A DNA stretch of 64,000 bases from Hirundichthys speculiger (taxonomy: Eukaryota; Chordata; Actinopteri; Beloniformes; Exocoetidae). A program made the position numbers and the translations under genes. The notes under the pieces are model-generated. The model was not told where the DNA came from, did not search any database, and was given only the letters and a program-made list of their open reading frames with translations. Shown in pieces: positions 50,307-61,311 of the stretch (the stretch's first letter is position 1; each line of letters begins with the position of its first letter). The DNA lies in contig JAGFBZ010002379.1 of assembly GCA_018398805.1 (NCBI GenBank), positions 2,046,001 to 2,110,000 on the forward strand, given 5' to 3'.

Positions 50307-51765
50307 TCGACATCTGTCTCGTCAAAGGCAGGTTGGTTGCCATGCCAACAGACAGAGCCGTTAACAAGCAAAGTTAGACCAAGACTATCATTTGTGGCTG
50401 ATAGCAATCTAAAAGTTAAAGGAGACGTGTTAAACCTTTTCTTTTCTGGGGTCTTCATGAAATGTCTGTGACATTCTTTGGTCAAAATACCACAGAGATA
50501 CAGTACTGCAGCTCCCTTTCAGCCATTAACCCTGACTAGCAGGACATGTATACCGTTATTAGTTTACCTATGGCATTGACTCAAGATGTCTTTGCTTTTA
50601 TAATGTTTTATAAAAACCTTGTAAATGCAGCTGGTCCGGAACAGCTCTAGTCACTGGAACCTACCGTGAGATAAATATGAAATCAGTTTGGCCTAAATAT
50701 GAGCTCAGTTAAAGTGTTGAAGACAACACTGAAGACATTACTGGAAATGTACAGCAAGCTCTTAGACCTGAGGAAGTGGGGAGGCAGAGGTGGGAGGAAG
50801 TCTCTGATGCCCTTGCAACAGCTGCCTTTCAGTGCCAGTGGAGGACAGTGTTGAATTTATAGAGCTCTGCCATCAGCTGTTCAAGGTAAACATTGTAGAG
50901 AGCTAAGCTTTCTTTCCCCACAAGTGACGTTGAGATAAGGACTGTTGGTATTATGATATGTAATGACCCCTGACATCTTTGCTCTTGGCTCATACCAAAA
51001 AAAGAAAAGAAAAGCATTAAAACAATGAAGGAACATGTGAGAACACAGTGTTAGGAAGCAGCTACGATATACCTTTTTTCCTTTAGGCCGGATGCTACAT
51101 CCAAAACCAGCGCCACATCGCACTGAATCAATGTCTTTACCTCTGGCCAATAAAATTTGAAACAGTATTGCAGTTATTGCTGTACACGGCCAGATGATGT
51201 CATCCCAGAATGCATTGCACAAGTAAAAATTAACGGAGACCTCTGTCGTTCAAAATAGATGATAAAAACACATTGAATATTTTTGAATACTGACAGTGTG
51301 CTTTAGGAGGAAGGGAGTAAAGAGAGCACGTCATGACCTACTAACTGTGGGGGGGGATTTTATATTTATGCTCGTGGCCATTTGTAAGGTGTGGTGTGAG
51401 CCACTCAAATTAACCTTTGCCCTCTTCAGTCGTACGTGCTTTTGCGTTGCCATGCAGACATAACTCAGTAACCCTTAAAGAATATTACAAGCTACCGTGT
51501 CTAAGAGGATACAATTCATACCCTGCGAGGCCAGTTCACACAAACTGAGCTGAGCCTTCCATGCACTAAACTGACAGAGGCATACTTGATTAGCACTGTT
51601 ATTCTCAAAATCTTACAAATTAGGGACAGTCTTGTTGTCAATAATGCAATTAAACTGGACCAAGTTGTAAAAGATTTGTGTGCTTAAAGTGAATGTATTT
51701 TTGACGTAGCTCACTCACTCAGGACTTAGGCAGAGTATTGTGTTCATACACAACCAATGTGGCCT

Positions 51766-51770
<5 letters not shown>

Positions 51771-51850
<80 letters not shown>
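51771..51850. repeat. (TA)n microsatellite, 80 bp
   Basis: Perfect 40-unit TA run; another short one lies at 52221-52236. Confidence 0.95.
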
Positions 51851-51853
<3 letters not shown>

Positions 51854-52828
51854 CATAGACAATGCCAACAAGAATTTGGTTTGTATTCTTAAGATATAAA
51901 AGATTAGAAAAATTAATGCACAAGCCTTTTTATGTGGCTTATTTCTTAAATTAGTTGAAGTAACTACGTATGAAAATCTGCTGTTTAAAGCAAGGCAGAA
52001 AAACTTCAGAGGTTACGCATATGCAGCGTGGTTTAAAGAGGTGGGTGAGATGAAAAAGGGAAGGCTGGATAATTTTACTTTGAGTTGGCGCTGTGACATA
52101 GCTACCCTGCACGTCTGAACTTCTCACTAATTTCCATGTTTTCAGACCCAGCCGGCTCCAAACAAAGTGACAGGCTCGTGTTATGTCAGAGCTTTTCAGT
52201 TGGTAGTTATTTCAGATCCCTATATATATATATATACCCTCTTTATTGACAGTTGGATGGGAGTCTGTGGTTAAAGGAATAAAGAGAAATGCACTTTAAA
52301 TGAGAGCATGTATGCATCTATGCATAGTTTCTGTGGTTGAGTGTATAATTGGCGTGTTTAATTGCCGTGATTCTATTTTTGTTTTTAAGTCTGGCATCAC
52401 TTTTCTAGCTGAGCAACTGTAGTGCTGCTGCACCTGTCACCGCATTTATCACTTGTCAATCATAATGTGTGGGCAGAGCTGTGATGTGTTTAGCTGATGT
52501 CTTTTTTGAGCTCAGCACTGTGTCCAGGTCATTTAAACCACAAAAAATATTCATGAATTTATAGAGATTGATGTAAAACAGCCTCCTCTTTGATTGAATC
52601 TTTTTTTTTCTTACTATGGTCGACTGCTGGTGAGCACTGATGCATGAGTTAGGGACATTTCCGGCTCATTTTCCCCACACCCTATGTGCTACAGTGTAGA
52701 TCAGAAGTTTATAAGAAGAGGTAGCAAGCTGTCATTAGGAGAACAGCTTCCCTTTGCAAAAGGCCAGACACCTTTAAAACTCTGCATGAGTGAAGGTAGA
52801 TGAGGACAGAGAAGGGCTGGAGAGAAAG

Positions 52829-53549
52829 GGTGAATTCCAATTCCTTCCCTTAACCCTCAGTCTCAACCCTCTCCTTTAACCCTCAATTTTTGGCCCTCAA
52901 TCTTAACCCTCGAAAGTAAGAGTAAGGGCTATCTTGTGACTTAGAAAAGGGACACCCTCGAGTGCAGTTACGTCTTCGGACTGAGATGTTTCAGAGCCCA
53001 TGTTGTCTTTGTATTTCTTGAAATGACACAGCGATAACACTGAAAAGAGCGCTGTATATTCTCCAAATAATATTAGCAAATAACACAATAGAGGATACAT
53101 TATTCAGTCCTCTGTCGCTATACAACAAGGTATACAAGTAACGTGAAGCCGGCCGGGACCGCCGGTCCGCCAACAAACATCGTAAAGTTAAAAAATAAAT
53201 GTTACGCAACAACGATGTTGAATCCATGAAAAAAGTCTCAAACAAAGACAATAAGATTGTTTCGTAACATTTATATCTTTGAAGAACTACGAAAATACTT
53301 ACATTTGTAGCTAGCTTTTTTTCAGGCACCATCCTTTTTGAATATGTCTTGGCTAAATTACCCAGTGCCTTCTGGGTAGCCCTTACTTCCAAGGGTGGTG
53401 CCGGAGAATCTCAATCTTAAGGGCGATACGGCCCTCAAACTCGTCCCTCAATTTGACGTTCTTAGAATCAGGGACAGCACTTAGCGGGAGCGCGCGTTTT
53501 TGAGATTGAGTGTTGAGATTGAGGGTTAAGGGAGGAATTGGAATTCACC
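52829..53549. mobile_element. foldback/MITE element with long inverted ends
   Basis: The ends GGTGAATTCCAATTCCTTCC and the reverse complement of the right side (GGAGGAATTGGAATTCACC) pair over nearly 40 bp with one indel and one mismatch, running on through TTAACCCTCA and TCTCAA blocks. The interior holds a 133-codon open frame on the minus strand (52991-53392) that matches no family I know. Possibly PIF/Harbinger-related; no clear target duplication. Confidence 0.75.
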
Positions 53550-53965
53550 TAAACTCTGAAGGAGCACGCTGATCACTCTTCACTCCCACGTGTCACCAGA
53601 GCTAATGAGGCTGACAAAATGCAAAAGAGGGGAGCTTATGAGCATAGTGTGTGAGTTTAGGAGAGGTGCCTGTCTCTGTGAAGGTGGAGGGAAGATTAAG
53701 AAGGAATGGAATATTTCAGTCAGGGAGGACCTCTGACACTCAACCTGCCCACCTAACAGACACGTGCACACGTATCAAACAAGTCCACATCATCAAAGTA
53801 GCCACGAAACCAAGGAAATGTCATTCACGGTCGCCTTTCCTCTCCCAGGCCTTGAGGAATTGTTGTTTCTGCATCCTGAGTCGTGTGAACTCCTCCCCTT
53901 TATGGATTTGCTAATATCTCCTCTCATATGATGGTTATCCTTTCCACCTCTGTGTGTGTTCGCAG

Positions 53966-54138
53966 TTACTAGAGGTGCGAATGCAGTACGAGCTGAACGA
54001 AACAGAATCTCCAGATGGCGGGGGCGAACAGACATCGGCGCATCATACCCCCGGTGCCTCGCCTCAGACAAGCGGCCCACCTTCACACCCTTCCACAAGC
54101 AGCAACAACTCCGACGGAGGCAACATGCCCTGCCTCAA
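53966..54138 (+). CDS. stxbp5: stxbp5 exon 12 of window (low-complexity loop)
   Basis: Acceptor GTGTTCGCAG, donor GTATGA. It begins LLEVRMQYELNETESPDGG, then a Ser/Pro/His-rich loop containing PPSHPSTSSNNSDGG and ending MPCLK (phase 2). Tomosyn-1 has a similar Pro/Ser loop with SHPSTSSSSSDG at this place. The frame stays open through the whole 311-bp intron that follows (see findings). Confidence 0.93.
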
Positions 54139-54449
54139 GTATGAGACACACATGCAGAGGCACTTCAGTGAACTCTCAGAAGGACAAGGGTCTTGCTTTT
54201 TGCCTCAAGCACCCTTTGCACAGCTCCAGTCACTGCCTGGAGCGTCCTCATCCAAAACCTACCCATCATCCCCTTGCAACCACTCATGCCAGGCTCCCGA
54301 CACACTCAGCTGCTTCCCAGCTGCAGCTGAACCACTTGTCATTCTCTTTTTTTTTTTTTGTCTTTTATTTCTCTGTTCTGGTTTCTTTCTTTCCCTGTCC
54401 CTCTTCCCTCTTCTTCATCATTCCTTTATTTTTTGTTTCTTCTCCATAG

Positions 54450-54575
54450 GGTCCGCAGTACTCCTTTGAAGCAGTCTCCCGGTTACCAGGTAGATTTGGT
54501 GGTCCAGTTAGTGTGGGTGAGTGGAGAGCCGCCTCAGCAAATCACAAGTCTGGCACTCAATTCCTCCTACGGCCT
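54450..54575 (+). CDS. stxbp5: stxbp5 exon 13 of window (second propeller)
   Basis: Acceptor TTCTCCATAG, donor GTAAGT. It encodes VRSTPLKQSPGYQVDLVVQL and VWVSGEPPQQITSLALNSSY, ending in phase 2 within a Leu codon. SPLKQSPGYQ-type sequence here separates tomosyn-1 from tomosyn-2, so this exon helps fix the gene name. Confidence 0.95.
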
Positions 54576-54870
54576 GTAAGTGCACATACATTAACATCTC
54601 AGTTAATATTAGAGTTGGGAGATAGATTTTTTTTTTTTCCAAACCCAAATCAGAAAAAGTAGGGACAATATGGCAAGTGCAAAAAAGGTGTCATGTTTCT
54701 TCTTGTCAGCATCATGTCATTTGTTAATATAGATCCATTTTTGCATTTCAGGCCTGCAGTACTTTCCAAAAAAAAAATGGGGACTGTAAAGCTTTTACCA
54801 CTTTTTAATGATTTCCTTCCTCTTCAAAACACACAAAAAGCCTTCTGGTACCAGTGGATGAGATTTTTCG

Positions 54871-54899
<29 letters not shown>
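54871..54899. repeat. poly-T tract (29)
   Basis: Uninterrupted T run inside the intron after exon 13. Confidence 0.95.
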
Positions 54900-54904
<5 letters not shown>

Positions 54905-55129
54905 CTTGCAAACGTCCTTCCACATATTCTTGATACATTAATCTGCTAGGGACGGGACATGTTGCCCTCATATATAACCAGGCCTATGCTGTGTAGCTTT
55001 GCATTGTCATGTTGAAAAATGCATGAATGTCCCTGGAAAAGAGCAACTTTTCAAGGCACTGTATATTTTTCAATCTCAACTGTTTTTTTTTTTACTTTCT
55101 AATAATGCTGCCACCACAGAAGTACAAAT

Positions 55130-55479
55130 TATCTTTGCTCTCTCTGTTCTCCATCTTGTCTGTCCTCTCTCCCTCCTCTTTTCTTTATTTACTCGGCTGG
55201 CCTTCAGCAAGAAGGTCCCCCCTCATGAGTCAGGTCCTGCTCAAGGTTTCTTCCCTCTTAAAGGGGAGTTTTCCTTGCCACTGTTTGGCTGAAAGGTTTT
55301 TCTCCCTCTAGGGAAAGTTTTTGAATTGCCATTATCTCTTTACTTAAAATGTAATAGTATTACTTACAGTTGATAATATTTGCTCAGAGGTCATGCTGGG
55401 TCTCTGAAAAGCCCCTGGACCATTTGCATTGTAATAGACACTATACAAATAAATCTGAATTGAACTGGATTGAATTAAA
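55130..55479 (+). mobile_element. non-LTR retrotransposon 3' end (L2-type)
   Basis: CAGGTCCTGCTCAAGGTTTC, CTTAAAGGGGAGTTTTCCTT and TGCCACTGTTTGGC followed by an ACTATACAAATAAATCTGAA tail with (ATTGAACTGG)-like units are the typical 3' end of fish L2-like LINEs. No coding part is present. Confidence 0.6.
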
Positions 55480-55892
55480 CTGGATGGCCCTTTTGGAATG
55501 TGTTGAATATAGAAAATAAAATTAATTTGATGAGAAACCAAGACACATCGGGTCCATTGTTTCTCCAAAGAAATGAATCTTAGCGTTCATGAATGAAGCA
55601 TTGTCTTTTGTCATTCTCCAAGCTTTTCTGATCTGGGGTTGTATCTGCACCAAAGAGTTTGATTTGAAGTGAAAAATGAGTATATTATATGCAAAACTGA
55701 TGCACATGCTGCCAAACTCATTTATGGCTGCTAGGAAAACAAAGTAGTTTATTTATTTATTTTTTCTTTGACTTGGTATTGTTAGCTTTGAATATAAATG
55801 CTCTAACTATGTTTCTCTAGGTCAGTCTGCTTTTTAATCCTTAATTTGCAACCTTCTCTCCCTCTCTCTCTGACTCCGCTACCCATCTCCAG

Positions 55893-56044
55893 AGTGGTGT
55901 TTGGCAACAGTAACGGTCTGGCAGTGGTGGACTACATCCAGAAGACAGTCGTACTGAACTTGGGGGCGGTTGAGCTTTATGGGTCCAATGACCCCTATCA
56001 GAGACAGCCTCGGTCGCCAAGAAAAACACGGCAGCCTTCAGGAG
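55893..56044 (+). CDS. stxbp5: stxbp5 exon 14 of window (second propeller, start of linker)
   Basis: Acceptor CATCTCCAG, donor GTAAAG. It encodes VVFGNSNGLAVVDYIQKTVV, then LNLGAVELYGSNDPYQRQPR and SPRKTRQPSG, ending in phase 1. The basic RSPRK segment marks the border between the propeller and the hypervariable linker, where tomosyn isoforms differ by alternative exons. Confidence 0.95.
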
Positions 56045-57763
56045 GTAAAGGACATTTAAGGCATAAAATTATTTTTTTTTTTTTTTTTTTGAAAAATGGC
56101 ATAATAGAAAACAACTTGTCTGATAATCCACAGCAGAGAGTTTTGTTGAATAAAACAAATAGCTGTGCACCAAAGAGAACACAAAATATCAGTGTTGATG
56201 ACAGCCCTGATTTTATAACTTTAAATAGGACGACATCATGCTGATAATGTGGACAGTGTGGTGGTATTGTACAGTATATTCACAGCTAAAAGGAATAAAG
56301 GCTTGCACCTTTGCTGTGTGGACTTTACACGCTCTTCCCACACTCGTTCTGAGACTCCCTCCCCCCAAAAAAGAATGCATATTAGCTTCAGTGGTTAATC
56401 GTACATGATCTTGGGGACTGGTGGCAACGGGTTTTCTCATTAAACCACATAACCTCTCATTGTCCCAATAGACTCCAGCTCCCTCCTTTAACCATGAATG
56501 CTAGTGGGAATAATGAATAAATTACAGAATGCTGATATTCTATGTATGATTGGAAATGGAGAAACACAATAATCGAGGCATAAAGATGGATATGAAGGAT
56601 TCATGTTCTTTACATTACCATCAGTGATGGTCCTAGTTATAGAGGGACCACTGGCATCCAACACTTTTACTCTCAGCAAACAAAGTTAAACACATGCCCA
56701 TCTTTTTTTATGGACTTTTTCAGTTAATGTATTATAGCAGCCTTTTTCAAAAAAGTATTTGTCTCAGCCTCTAAGTTTCTAAGTTCAGCCATAACTTTTA
56801 AACTCTGTTTGTCTCGACGGCGAAATGAAACAGCTTTTTTTTTGCAGCTCGTCAAATGACATTTGTCAACTTTTGGTCACGATGACATAAACACAGTAAA
56901 TCTCGAAGGAAATTAGCTGAACTTGTCTTTTTGCTTCCTGTGTTTCGTCATGAAAACATGATGACCGGTCAACGCCACTGCTTCCCGCCACAGGTGCTTA
57001 GGCCCTGATCTAATCTGCCAGACAAGCCAAATATAAGAACACATGTAATGCTCATTACAGCCAAGGTGATGTGTTTACAACGTTGACACGCGACAGAGTA
57101 CTTGCTGTCTTAGGGTTTGATTGAGTTTCTTTGTTTATCCACCTCTCTCCTTTCACCCCATCCTCTTTACAGACATGACACAGTGCAGCTTCACTTCACC
57201 TCTGACAGATAACAAGATTCCTGCAGCACAGACACACTCCCACCACGTGTTAGACAACAGTAGTGCAGCTACACTGAAGCTGCTGCAGAGTAATGAGGGT
57301 GCACTGCTCCCAAGTCTGACTGATGAATTAGTAAGATATGCATATGTGGAGGCTGAAAAATTACTTTTTGATATGATGATAGCTAACCCGCAATTATGCA
57401 AAGCAGCTGTATCGCAGGCACAGAATAACTGTGCGAACACTCGCTCATCTTCATGCAGCCCTACACACAAAGATTTGCGCTTGTGAATGGGCACAGAGCA
57501 TCTGGTGTCGGTGGCTGGTGAGCGGTGGGCTGGCACCTGTCAGAGCTTGGCGAGTGTGAGCTGTAATCAGGCGTCCAGCTGTGTTTCTGCGCCAACAGGG
57601 ACTGCCGTCTGCCTGGCTTTCTGCCTCACAGGACAATGTCATACGCACACAAAAACACGCAAGTGGAAGACAGAGGAATAAACGTTCTCCCCTAAACATT
57701 TTGGGAGCAAACAGAATAACCTGAGTTGGATTTAATAGTGTATTTGTTTGATCTGCGTCACAG
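56045..57763. other. stxbp5 intron (1.7 kb)
   Basis: Poly-T tract at 56072-56090 and the candidate alternative exon at 57173. Nothing else recognised. Confidence 0.6.
57173..57486 (+). CDS. candidate alternative exon in the stxbp5 hypervariable region
   Basis: A long pyrimidine tract ending CTCTTTACAG precedes an open frame that fits the phase of exon 14 (G plus AC gives Asp) and reads DMTQCSFTSPLTDNKIP and on to a stop at 57484. Two uses are possible. As a terminal extension it would add about 104 residues and end the protein. As a cassette with a weak donor GTAATG after 57289 it would be 117 nt (39 codons) and rejoin exon 15 in frame. A stronger donor, GTAAGA after 57330, would shift the frame. 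I do not recognise the peptide. Tomosyn-1 is known to be alternatively spliced here, which is the main support beyond the acceptor. The interval runs to the stop; the real end is unknown. Confidence 0.3.
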
Positions 57764-57826
57764 GTCTGTGCGACATCAACGAGGGCTCAGCCACTTCGGA
57801 GGACCGCTGCAAGTCCCCTACCTCAG
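57764..57826 (+). CDS. stxbp5: stxbp5 exon 15 of window (hypervariable linker)
   Basis: Acceptor GCGTCACAG, donor GTAACA. The first two bases complete Gly after exon 14, then LCDINEGSATSEDRCKSPTS, ending in phase 1. It matches the GLCDISEG...EDRCKSPTSG segment of mammalian tomosyn-1. The following exon (expected to begin near a Ser-rich NSDDEQ segment) is not visible in the remaining 6 kb. Confidence 0.93.
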
Positions 57827-58061
57827 GTAACATGTCCTTCGGTGTCTTAATAAAAGACAAGACTGAGAAATATAACAGAGGCTTTTTTCTGTTCAGACAT
57901 GAAGCTCTAACAATCAAAAATAAAGTTGATACCAGAAGTTTATATAGACTGTTTAAAAAAAAATGTCTTTTTTGCTTTTCCTTTTGTTTTTTGTTGTTTT
58001 TTTCTCACTGTCTGATGATAAATCAAAGCAATATCTAATAATAAATCTAATCTAATAAATC

Positions 58062-59172
58062 CAAATCAGAGGTTTACATACATTTCCTTAGTGTTTGGTT
58101 GCATTGCCTTTAAAATGTATGATTTGGACAAAGAGTTGACCCAAATCAGCTGTGGTCACCTGTTTGCCTCAGGTGATGAAGCTTTTACTTCCTGGCTTAT
58201 GTTTTGAAATTATGCTTTTTTGTGAAGTGCGCCAGTCCCTCCAGCAACAAAACACCTCCACAGCATGATGCTGCCACCCCCGTACTTCACAGTTGAGATG
58301 GTGTTCTCAGGCTTGCAAGTTTCCCCCTTTTTCCTCCAAATGTAACGATAGTCATTATGGCCGAACAGTTCAGTTTTAGTTTCATCAGACCACAGGACAT
58401 GCCACTAAAAATTAAGGTCTTTGTCCCTGCGTCCATTTGCAAACTGTAATTTGGCTTTTTGAAGCTGCTTCTGGAGTAATGGCTTTTTCCTGGCTGAACA
58501 GACTTTCAACGCATCTTTTAACACTCCTATACCAGCCTCAGCCAGCGTCTTTTCAAGATGTTTTGCTTTTGTACACTCATTTACATTCCAAAGTATGTTC
58601 ATCTCTGGGACACAGAAAATGTCTCCTTCCTGAGCTGTAAGATAGCTGGACCGTTCCCATGCTGGTTACACTCACGTGTGAACAGATGAATGTGGCACCT
58701 TCAGGCATCTGGAATTTGTACTCCAAGGATGAACCAGACTGGTGGAGGTCCAACTTTCTCTTCTGATATCTTGGTTGATTTCTTTTGATTTTCCCATGAA
58801 GTCACACTGGGAAGCAGAGTGTTTGAGGGGTGCCGTAAAATAATCCACAGGTGTGGCTCCAATAAACTCAAATGTTGTCATTTAACCTATTAGAGGCTTC
58901 CAAAGCAATGACATCATCTTCTGGGCTTTCACAAATTGTTTAAAGGCCTAGTTATCTCGGTGTATGTGAACTTCTGACTTTGAAAAAAGTAGTAAAAAAA
59001 TATCTAAAAAAAATTTTCTGTCATTATTCTGGCATTTAGCAAATAGAAATAATTTTGGTCATCCTGACTGACCTAAACAAAAAAAAGTTTCATCTGATAT
59101 AATGTCAGACAGTGAGGAAAAAAAAGTTGTATTTAAACAAATTTTTATATTTACGTATGTAAACTAATACCG
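58062..59172 (-). mobile_element. Tc1-like transposon, reverse orientation, decayed
   Basis: Ends CAGAGGTTTACATACA and, at the right, TACGTATGTAAACTAATA are inverted Tc1-type repeats. A second internal copy TGTATGTGAACTTCTGACTT lies near 58960. The minus strand encodes a broken transposase with WSDETK near 58390 and a [12 protein letters not shown] segment near 58268. Several stops and indels. It belongs to the family with salmonid-type Tc1 ends and differs from the copy at 8543. Confidence 0.85.
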
Positions 59173-60671
59173 CGTACTCTACACTCATGGAAAAAGAATG
59201 TCAGTTAGTGATTAATGTTCCAAACAAAAGCTTCTACTTTTCATACCGTTCATTAAAATTACCGCTAATTCAAATGTGGAGCTGTGCGGAAGACTTTGTT
59301 TTGTTGAACCATAAAATTATCTGGATGTCATTTTCATTCTGTCTCAGAATTTAATGCCATCCAGTCACTGGGTTTTGAAAGTATTTTCCCATTTGAGCAC
59401 ACATTCCTTTAAAAGGTTACAGAGCTCAATAGACAAGAATAAATTAGTCTCAGTATCATGGAAGATTTGGTCACAGGCTCTTCCCGTTACCTGTGATGCT
59501 GACTCAGTCTGACAGCTTAGAGTTGTACATGAAATGCAGCTGGAAAACAAAACTGTATTTGGAGAGAGACATTAATTTGTATTATTGGAAGTATTAGTTA
59601 AAGAGAAAAGAGTTCTTGGGTATTTCCCACATACTCACTAACTGTATAATTGTGTAATTTTGGAAAACATTCAACATTATAATTCAGAAAAATAAATTGG
59701 CAGCATTATGTGGTTTAACATTTAGCATAAATTATTGGCTGGGATGTTCTTTCAGTTAAAAATGTGTCTGTGCCTAAGTGTATTGTACAGAAGCATATTC
59801 TTCCAAACACATTATTGCATCAAGCATTTCTCATATGCAAATTCCCAAATGAAACCAAACAAAACAGATTATTCTCAAGGAGAGCGCACTGTGTTGTGCT
59901 CCAGCAAGATGGTTCAGTTAAAATCCACATCACTGCTATGCCAGATGACGGTGCTTGAACACAGAATGGCCAGATTCATCTCATTATGGGTAACCTTGGT
60001 ATAAGCACGATGAAAATAAGGAGCTTTATTAAAAAGGTCAAACAGAAATCAAATTTTTAAGTCTGCTTGGTGCTGTTTCCAAGTGTGATTTACAGTCATA
60101 GCCCCCATGTTTTGTGGCACCACACTGTGGTCTGGTACATTTGTCTTTTGTGCAAAACTAATGAAACAGAGACAGATGATGTGGTTTCCAGCAAAGGAAA
60201 GATCTGCCTTAACTAGATATTTAGGGCCCGATCTTCCGCAAAATCTCCTAAAGCTGCTATTAAGGGATAGCAGGTAGCGGGAGGGCGTTCCCCCGCAAAG
60301 AACGCAATCTTCCACCTCCCTAAACCCGCTATCTTACCGGCGCTACCCGCTAAATTATGCATGGGAGTGGTTAGGGTGTTCCACCTGTTAAACCAATCAG
60401 TCTGGGACAACTGTGTGCAACTGATGTGCTTTTTAAAATACTGCAGAATGAATTATTGGATGAGCAGTTCTGCCTGGCTAACTTGGTATAAGCACGATGA
60501 AAATAAGGAGCTTTTTTAAAAGGTCAAACAGAAATCAAATCGGGGTGAAAGAGTTTTGTGTTTTGTGACATCATTGAGCCAAAAGAACAAGTATGATGAC
60601 ATCTACTTTCTACCACTGAGCGCATCTCGGGTGTTCTGAGCGCAAGGAGAGGGTCAGTGCACGAAGGGAGT

Positions 60672-61136
60672 ACAGTACAAGAAACTCCACAACAGTGTTC
60701 TGGACAACCTTATCTGCCAGTTACAGAACCGATTTAAAGATCACAAACAATTAATGTTGCTGTCCCTCCTCGACCACCAGCAGTTTCTGACATATCAGAA
60801 ATAAATTCCCGCATTCAACCTTTTCCAGCTTCACACCAGAGCCACGGAGCTATATTTGATGATCTGACCAGTTTAAACACAGACGTGACAGTGATGTAGA
60901 CCATGACGGACTTTGAAGTGAAATGTCCCAAAGATCTCCTTGGTTTCCTCCACAGCAAACATCTGAATGAGATCATGCCACAGCTGTATAGACTGACGTG
61001 TCTGGCCGTGACTATTCCCACATCCACCACAACTGCTGACCAGACATCCTCTGACCTCAAGAGAATAAAAACGTATGCAAGTAATACGGTGATGTGTAAT
61101 CGAGAGGTAGAGCCGTTTATGCACATCCACATGTGA
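60672..61136 (+). pseudogene. hAT-like transposase C-terminal remnant
   Basis: Reading + frames: KLHNSVLDNLICQLQNRFKD near 60680, then after stops FEVKCPKDLLGFLHSKHL near 60910 and MPQLYRLTCLAVTIPTSTTT near 60970, ending SSDLKRIKTYASNT. LYRLTCLAVTIPTST followed by LKRIKTY is the dimerisation end of hAT-type transposases and related zinc-finger MYM proteins, where the usual VERSF motif is altered. Stops divide it; it cannot make an active enzyme. Confidence 0.7.
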
Positions 61137-61194
61137 CCAGGTCGACGCACATTTATGACATTTGGACGTGCTCTTTTACGCACTGACATGCGGG

Positions 61195-61311
61195 TTGCGC
61201 TTTCCGCAAACTCTGTATCTTGCGATCGTGGGTTTGGGGGAAGCAGGTGGTCTGACCACCCGCTACTCGGTATCTCACGATCGCAAGATACCGAGTTTGC
61301 GGAAAGCGCAA
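61195..61311. repeat. compound palindrome inside the long AGGGCCC element
   Basis: 36-nt arms at 61195-61230 and 61276-61311, starting TTGCGCTTTCCGCAAACTC, pair with one mismatch around a 45-nt loop. The loop holds a 7-bp palindrome GGTGGTC/GACCACC (61246-61260). The right arm overlaps a third palindrome, CTCGGTATCT...AGATACCGAG (61266-61295). Confidence 0.9.

Larger units (their letters stand above)
50130..53965. other. stxbp5 intron (3.8 kb)
   Basis: Contains (CA)n at 50282, (TA)n at 51771, a shorter (TA)n at 52221 and the foldback element 52829-53549. The rest is not recognised. Confidence 0.65.
54576..55892. other. stxbp5 intron (1.3 kb)
   Basis: Contains a 29-bp poly-T tract (54871-54899) and the 3' end of a non-LTR retrotransposon (55130-55479). 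Confidence 0.65.
10968..57826 (+). other. stxbp5: stxbp5 (tomosyn-1) gene, middle part, 15 coding exons
   Basis: Partial gene; both ends lie outside the window. Tomosyn-1 is a cytosolic WD40 protein related to Lgl. It binds syntaxin and SNAP25 through a C-terminal R-SNARE motif and restrains vesicle priming and exocytosis. The exons here correspond roughly to residues 145-710 of a vertebrate protein of about 1,150 residues: most of the two N-terminal beta-propellers, the Lgl-family domain and the first part of the hypervariable linker. All exons have AG/GT borders and phases fit throughout except at exon 9. Assignment to STXBP5 rather than STXBP5L rests on LKQSPGYQ, ELYGSNDPY and GLCDINEG, which fit tomosyn-1 as I remember it; QRQPRSPRK looks more like STXBP5L. 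Introns range from 184 bp to 14.2 kb. Which teleost duplicate (a or b) this is cannot be told. Confidence 0.93.

Noticed and set aside
59764..59958. 64-codon frame upstream of the long AGGGCCC element
   Set aside because: Short, no motif, no splice support.
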